The notes below the pieces were generated by a model that was not told where the DNA came from, searched no databases, and was given only the letters and a program-made list of their open reading frames with translations. Shown here piece by piece: positions 7,312 to 11,316 of a stretch of DNA of 11,316 nt (the stretch's first letter is position 1; each line of letters begins with the position of its first letter). The position numbers and the translations under genes were made by a program. Source of the DNA: Hyphomicrobium_A sp039933175 (GTDB taxonomy: Bacteria; Pseudomonadota; Alphaproteobacteria; Rhizobiales; Hyphomicrobiaceae); contig JBDTOR010000073.1 in assembly GCA_039933175.1 (NCBI GenBank), forward strand, positions 1-11,316, in the 5' to 3' direction.

Positions 7312-8907
7312 CTAGCGCCCGAGCTGGGTTAAGGCAAGCACGGCGAGGCTGATAGCGCCGATCCACAGCGCCAGGCGGCTCCAGCGGTTGCGCCGTGCCT
7401 GCTCGTAAGCCATCTGCCGCACCGTTTCATCGTCCAGCCGCAGCCCGTCCCGAGACATTTCGGCAAGGGCGACGGCGGTCTGCTGCGCCTGGGTGAGCAG
7501 CGCCGGCAGATCGGCGATGATCTTGCCGAGGGCCGAGGCGCCCTGGCCCGCCTCGCGCAGGCGCCCAACGGGGCCGAGGTTGGCTTCGATCCACTGGCGC
7601 GCCACCGGCTCGGCGGCCACCCACATGTTGAGGCTGGGGTCGAGGCCGCGGGCGACCCCCTCGACGACGACCATCGTCTTTTGCAGCAGGATCAGCTCCG
7701 GACGCGTCTGCATATCGAACACGTCGGTGTAGGCGAACAGCTGGCCGAGCAGGTCGGCCATGGAGATTTCGTCGGCCGAGCGGCCGTGGATCGGCTCGCC
7801 GATGGCGCGCAACGCCTGCGCGAACACCTCGACGGGATGATGCGGCGGCACGTAGCCGGCCCAGAAGTGCACCTGTGCGGCGCGCTTGTAGTCGCGCGTG
7901 ATGAGCCCGAACAAGATCTCGGCGAGGAAGCGCTGCTCCTTCATGCCGATCCGGCCCATGATGCCGAAGTCGACGGCGACAAGGCGCCCGCTGTGATCGA
8001 CGAACAGGTTCCCCTGGTGCATGTCGGCGTGAAAGAAGCCATCGCGCATGGCGTGCTTGAGGAACGAGCGCATCACCGTCAGGCCGAGCGCCTTGCGGTC
8101 GAGGTCGGTGGCGGCCAGCCGGTCATGATCCGACAGCTTAATGCCGTCGATCCATTCGACCGTGAGCACGCGCCGCGCCGTGCGCTTCCAATCCACCTCG
8201 GGCACGCGGAAGTCATCGTCGCCCGCCGTATTCTCCGCCATCTCGGAGATGGCGGCCGCCTCGAGGCGCAGATCCATCTCCAGCTCGGTCGACGCTTTGA
8301 GCGTGTCCACGACGGCGACGGGCTTCAGGCGGCGGATCGGCGGATGCAGGCGCTCGATGAGGCGCGCAGCGAAATAGTAGCTGTCGAGGTCGCGGCGGAA
8401 CTGCTTCTCGATGCCGGGGCGCAGGATCTTGACGGCGACCTCGCGCCGGCGCCCGTCGGCGTCGATGACTGCCGCCTTGTGGACCTGCGCGATCGAGGCG
8501 GCGGCGACGGCGGGGCCGAACTCGGCAAAGTGATCCTCTAGCTTGCCGCCGAGCGCTTCCTCGACGGCACGGCGCGCCTCGGCCATGGAGAACGGCGGCA
8601 GGTTGTCCTGCAGTAGCGCCAGCTCGCCGGCAAGCTCCGGGCCGATGACGTCGGCGCGCGTCGCCAGGAACTGGCCGAGCTTGATATAGCTGGGGCCGAG
8701 CCTGGTGAGGGCGGTTGAAAGGCGCGTGCCGCGCGGCTCGCCGGCGCGGAACGGTGCCGCCAGCAGGGCGATGGGCGCTACGGCGATGCTCGCCAGGCGC
8801 AGCGGCAGCGGCACCGGCGTGCCGGGCGGCACGAAACGGACGCCGTGCTGCGCCAGCACGAGACCGGCCCTGGCCAGCCGCAGACTGTTGGTAATTGCTC
8901 CCGCCAT
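7312..8907 (-). CDS. ubiB: UbiB-family atypical kinase/ATPase, ubiquinone biosynthesis
   Basis: A 531-residue protein of the ABC1/ADCK/UbiB family, close to the usual UbiB length. Counted from the ATG at 8907, the order is: the KxGQ motif in GPSYIKLGQFLATRADVI (about 95-112), AAASIAQVHKA and VAVKILRPGI for the nucleotide pocket and lysine, LEMDLRLEAA, the catalytic-loop equivalent GFFHADMHQGNLF, and the metal motif VDFGIMGR. The C terminus ends in a hydrophobic helix (ALWIGAISLAVLALTQL) typical of the UbiB membrane anchor. UbiB acts at the inner membrane and supports ubiquinone assembly through ATPase activity. An earlier in-frame start at 8982 exists, but MAGAITNSLRLARAG matches the usual UbiB beginning. 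Nothing nearby resembles ubiE or mutM, often seen beside ubiB in alphaproteobacteria, so the setting is unusual. A second UbiB-type paralogue cannot be excluded. Confidence 0.92.
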   Translation of the reverse strand: MAGAITNSLRLARAGLVLAQHGVRFVPPGTPVPLPLRLASIAVAPIALLAAPFRAGEPRGTRLSTALTRLGPSYIKLGQFLATRADVIGPELAGELALLQDNLPPFSMAEARRAVEEALGGKLEDHFAEFGPAVAAASIAQVHKAAVIDADGRRREVAVKILRPGIEKQFRRDLDSYYFAARLIERLHPPIRRLKPVAVVDTLKASTELEMDLRLEAAAISEMAENTAGDDDFRVPEVDWKRTARRVLTVEWIDGIKLSDHDRLAATDLDRKALGLTVMRSFLKHAMRDGFFHADMHQGNLFVDHSGRLVAVDFGIMGRIGMKEQRFLAEILFGLITRDYKRAAQVHFWAGYVPPHHPVEVFAQALRAIGEPIHGRSADEISMADLLGQLFAYTDVFDMQTRPELILLQKTMVVVEGVARGLDPSLNMWVAAEPVARQWIEANLGPVGRLREAGQGASALGKIIADLPALLTQAQQTAVALAEMSRDGLRLDDETVRQMAYEQARRNRWSRLALWIGAISLAVLALTQLGR

Positions 8908-9176
8908 CGGCGCAGCTTGGTCCTTACAACGTCGTTCGCCGATCGGCAGGCGGCAGATTGCGCCGAAGGCTGATCGGGTCAAGGATCATATCGAGGGAGA
9001 GTTTCGAGGTCGCCACCATCGGCGTGATGCTGCAACTCGGCGCCGTGCTCAATCCACGCCCCGCGAGGCGACGAGCAGCAATTTTTAGCCAGTTTCGGAG
9101 GTACACATCGCATATGATGCGCCAACGCCCAGGATAGGGCGGAGAGGGGCGACCAACAGCTCCCGAGGAGGCGCGT
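8908..9176. other. Divergent intergenic region between ubiB and the response regulator
   Basis: About 270 bases that should contain the promoters of two divergent genes. I found no gene I can defend here. A plus-strand frame (8895-9137) and a minus-strand frame (8924-9394) cross it, but neither has recognisable motifs or a good start. The tract atttttagcc near 9080-9089 is the only AT-rich spot. A strong Shine-Dalgarno, gaggagg at 9165-9171, serves the TTG start at 9177. Confidence 0.5.
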
Positions 9177-9842
9177 TTGCCGAGCGGCATCCTGATCGTC
9201 GACGACCATCCCCTATTCATCGAGGCCCTGGAGCTGGTCATCCAGGGAACGTTCCCCAATGCCAAGGTGTCGAAGGCAACCTCGATCGACACGGCGCGCG
9301 CCGTACTCGACAAGCCGGGCGCCATCGACCTGGTGCTGCTCGACCTGTCGATGCCGGGCACGCGCGGGCTCGAAGGCGTCATTGAGTTGCGCACCCGCTA
9401 TCCCAAGCTGCCCATCGTCGTCGTCTCGGCGCTGGAGGACGCGCGCATCATCCACGAGGTGATGCAGTGCGGCGCCGCCGGCTACATCTCCAAGTCGACG
9501 CGCGGCGCCGATCTCGGACGCGCCCTCGAGGACGTGATGTCCGGCTCCGTGGTGCTGCCCAAGGGATACCAGCCGCCGACGGCGCCCGGCGCCTCCGGGG
9601 CGACGGACCTTGCAGCGCGCATCGCGACGCTCACCCCACAACAGGTGCGCGTGCTGCACATGCTACGGCAGGGGCTGCTCAACAAGCAGATCGCCTTCGA
9701 CCTCGGCGTCGGCGAGACGACGGTGAAGGCGCACGTCTCGGAGATCCTGCGCAAGCTCAAGGTGTCCTCGCGCACGCAGGCCGTCATCGAAGCCGCGAAG
9801 ATCGATTTCGATTCCATCCTCGGCGACCAGCGCGAGAGCTAG
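9177..9842 (+). CDS. NarL/FixJ-type response regulator (REC + LuxR HTH)
   Basis: A 221-residue protein of standard length for this class. The REC domain (about 4-120) has the acidic pair D9-D10 in IVDDHP, the phosphoacceptor D56 in LLDLSMPG, S84 in VVSALED and K106 in GYISKS. The LuxR-type helix-turn-helix (about 150-207) includes LTPQQVRVL, NKQIAFDLGVGETTVKAHVSEILRKL and SSRTQAV, all typical. The gene uses a TTG start supported by gaggagg 5 bases upstream; no other start keeps the REC domain whole. It converges on the hybrid kinase gene with 11 bases between their stops. That kinase is the best candidate partner, in line with AgmR/ErbR-type regulators found near NahK/ErcS'-type kinases in Pseudomonas. 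Target genes are not visible. Confidence 0.94.
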   Translation: MPSGILIVDDHPLFIEALELVIQGTFPNAKVSKATSIDTARAVLDKPGAIDLVLLDLSMPGTRGLEGVIELRTRYPKLPIVVVSALEDARIIHEVMQCGAAGYISKSTRGADLGRALEDVMSGSVVLPKGYQPPTAPGASGATDLAARIATLTPQQVRVLHMLRQGLLNKQIAFDLGVGETTVKAHVSEILRKLKVSSRTQAVIEAAKIDFDSILGDQRES

Positions 9843-9853
9843 GCTCCCCGCGC

Positions 9854-11254
9854 TCAACCCGCTGCCGGCTTTGCCGCGCGGGCGAGAAGATGCACCATCA
9901 GCGCACGCAGTTGGGCCGGCTTCACCGGCTTGAGCAACAGCTCGCAATCGAGCTCGCGCGCCGCATCGGCAATGGCCGGGCTGCGATCGGCCGTGATGAC
10001 GATGGCCTGAATCGGCGCACCCATGGCCAGTCGCAGCGCGCGCACGGCATCGAGGCCGTTGCGCCCGTCGTCGAGATGATAGTCGGCGAGGATGATGTCG
10101 GGCCGGAAGTCGTCGGCGCCGCTGCGCGCGATGAGCGCCTCAAGGCTGCGGCCGCAGCGCACGTCGCAATCCCAGCGTTCCATCAGCGCCTGCATGGCGT
10201 CGAGCACCGTGGCGTCGTTGTCGATGACCGCGATCTTCGCCCCGCTGAGAGCCGAGAAGCCGGTGTTGAGGGGAGCCGCCGGGCTCGCCATTGCGGTCGC
10301 CGGCGCACCGGCGCCGACGGCGATCGGAGCCGTCACGGAGAAGCGCGTGCCGCGGCCGACGCGCGAGCACAGAACTACCGGATGTCCGAGCGCCTCGGCC
10401 ATGCGCTGGACGATAGAGAGGCCCAGCCCGAAGCCGCCTACGGCCGGGCGGTCCGTGGCCGAGCCGCGCTGGAATTCCTCGAAGATCATCTCCCGATCGG
10501 CTTCGCCGATGCCGGGGCCGGTGTCCCACACCTCGATGCGGACGTCCGGCCCGCACCGGCGGGCGCACAGCAGGATGCCGCCGCGCTCGGTGTACTGCAC
10601 CGCATTGACCATGAGATTCTGCAGGATGCGGCGCAGCATCAGCGGGTCGGAAACAACGGACAGCCTGCTGCGGCGCCACCTCATCGACAGGCCCTTGGCG
10701 CGCGCCTGCGGCTCGATGTCGAGCACAATGGAGGCGAAGTGATCGTCGAGCGGGACCGGACGCAGCGCCGGCGTCAGCACGCCCGCCTCGAGCTTGGAGA
10801 TGTCGAGAATGGACTTCAGAAGGTCTTCGATCGTCGTCAGCGCGTGCTCGATGCGCTCGGCGATGCGGCGCTGATGCTGATCGCCGTCCGGCTCGGCCAG
10901 CGCACTGGCCGAAAGGCGCGCGGCGTGCAGCGGCTGCAACAGGTCGTGGCCGACGGCTGTGAAGAAGCGCGTTTTGAAACGGTTGGCGCGCTCGGACGCA
11001 TCGCGCGCGCTCGACAGCTCGTCGTTGGTGCGTTCCAGACGGGACAGCGCGTTGGTGACCTCCTCGGTGCGCATGCGCACTTGGCCTTCGAGCGCAATGG
11101 CCGTCTGGAACAGCGAATAGGCGTTGGCCTGCGCATCCATCGAGCGCTCGACGCGGTGCATCAAGGCGGTGTTGATCTTCTGCAGCTTCTCGATGCGGCG
11201 CTGCAGATCCTCGGGGCTGGCGGGTGCGGGAGGCCGGTCGAACGTGGAATTCAC
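9854..11254 (-). CDS. Hybrid histidine kinase, NahK/ErcS'-type, without PAS domain
   Basis: A 466-residue protein starting with GTG at 11254; ggagg lies 7 bases upstream, inside the end of the preceding gene. Residues 15-95 form a long coiled coil. The H-box FFTAVGHDLLQPLHAARL has H103, and the HDLLQPL-x-AARL form is typical of the NahK/ErcS' group. The HATPase domain shows N213/N217 (NLMVNAVQYTE), DTGPGIG (244-250), EEFQRG and GGFGLGLSIV (273-282). A C-terminal receiver domain (about 338-460) has D345/D347, phosphoacceptor D391 in ILADYHLDDG, ITADRS and LLLKPVKP. There are no membrane spans, so it is cytoplasmic. The PAS domain seen in many relatives is missing, leaving only the coiled coil as input. 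It probably receives its signal from the coupled upstream protein, and it may pass phosphate to the regulator at 9177. Confidence 0.94.
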   Translation of the reverse strand: MNSTFDRPPAPASPEDLQRRIEKLQKINTALMHRVERSMDAQANAYSLFQTAIALEGQVRMRTEEVTNALSRLERTNDELSSARDASERANRFKTRFFTAVGHDLLQPLHAARLSASALAEPDGDQHQRRIAERIEHALTTIEDLLKSILDISKLEAGVLTPALRPVPLDDHFASIVLDIEPQARAKGLSMRWRRSRLSVVSDPLMLRRILQNLMVNAVQYTERGGILLCARRCGPDVRIEVWDTGPGIGEADREMIFEEFQRGSATDRPAVGGFGLGLSIVQRMAEALGHPVVLCSRVGRGTRFSVTAPIAVGAGAPATAMASPAAPLNTGFSALSGAKIAVIDNDATVLDAMQALMERWDCDVRCGRSLEALIARSGADDFRPDIILADYHLDDGRNGLDAVRALRLAMGAPIQAIVITADRSPAIADAARELDCELLLKPVKPAQLRALMVHLLARAAKPAAG

Positions 11255-11256
11255 GA

Positions 11257-11316
11257 CTAAACCTCCGTCGTCCGCTGCCCGAAGGCGATCCCCGTGAGCG
11301 TCTGATTGAGGTGCAT
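11257..11316 (-). CDS. 3' end of an upstream gene, possibly a FIST-domain (NosP-like) sensor
   Basis: Only the last 19 codons and a TAG stop are inside the window; they read MHLNQTLTGIAFG and then QRTTEV, and the first M is probably internal. The frame stops 2 bases before the GTG of the hybrid kinase and carries that gene's ribosome binding site, so the two are coupled. An NQT-L/M-T tail of this sort is what I recall at the end of FIST C-terminal domains. In Pseudomonas aeruginosa, NosP (FIST, nitric-oxide sensing) is encoded next to NahK. The reading frame is well supported by the coupling. The FIST assignment is an inference from a very short tail. Confidence 0.45.
   Translation of the reverse strand: MHLNQTLTGIAFGQRTTEV

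Noticed and set aside
7681..8541. 286-codon plus-strand open frame
   Set aside because: Antisense to ubiB; its low-complexity R/H/D-rich sequence shows no domain.
8924..9394. Minus-strand frame across the ubiB/regulator gap
   Set aside because: It overlaps the REC domain of the regulator on the opposite strand, and I see no ribosome binding site or recognisable domain. A decayed fragment in 8924-9176 cannot be excluded, but I cannot support one.
9467..11260. 597-codon plus-strand open frame
   Set aside because: Covers the end of the response regulator out of frame and the antisense of the hybrid kinase; both real genes have full catalytic motifs.

Overview
The window reads as an alphaproteobacterial chromosome, probably from the order Hyphomicrobiales (Rhizobiales). 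Three things suggest this: the rRNA sequence and the 23S-5S order with no tRNA between them; GC-rich genes with Rhizobiales-like UbiB, glycosyltransferase and two-component proteins; and an intergenic palindromic repeat with gtcatcccgg/ccgggatgac ends, of the kind common in that order. The assignment is inference; no database search was possible.

Layout. 1-1452: 3' half of a 23S rRNA gene. 1648-1765: 5S rRNA, flanked by pairing arms. 1837-1870: strong intrinsic terminator that closes the rrn operon. 1952-3860: a tightly coupled two-gene unit, called A and B here, made of a four-helix membrane protein with charged helical ends and an exported von Willebrand A-like protein. 3889-3921: a second, almost identical copy of the rrn terminator. 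4067-4465: a small four-helix membrane protein (C). 4470-4595: a broken remnant of a second, diverged B-type gene. 4619-7181, minus strand: three glycosyltransferase-type genes, probably for cell-surface polysaccharide or LPS. 7205-7293: a REP-like double hairpin. 7312-8907, minus: UbiB-family kinase-like protein for ubiquinone biosynthesis. 9177-9842, plus: NarL/LuxR-type response regulator with a TTG start. 9854-11254, minus: hybrid histidine kinase of the NahK/ErcS' type, translationally coupled to the last codons of an upstream gene (11257-11316) whose tail looks like a FIST-domain protein (NosP-like).

The most unusual region is 1800-4620. A 61-bp segment carrying the rrn terminator occurs twice, 2,051 bp apart, with three mismatches, and exactly brackets genes A and B. 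Just past the next gene lies a gapless 42-residue match (20 identities) to the C-terminal part of B, without the rest of the gene. Together these suggest that the DNA downstream of this rRNA operon is a turnover site where cassettes of this uncharacterised membrane/vWA pair have entered and decayed. I did not recognise A, B or C as named families.

The right end looks like a signalling module: an upstream FIST-like sensor, a soluble hybrid kinase and a convergent response regulator that is its most likely partner. By analogy with NosP-NahK of Pseudomonas it may sense nitric oxide or a related small ligand; the sensor itself is almost entirely outside the window.
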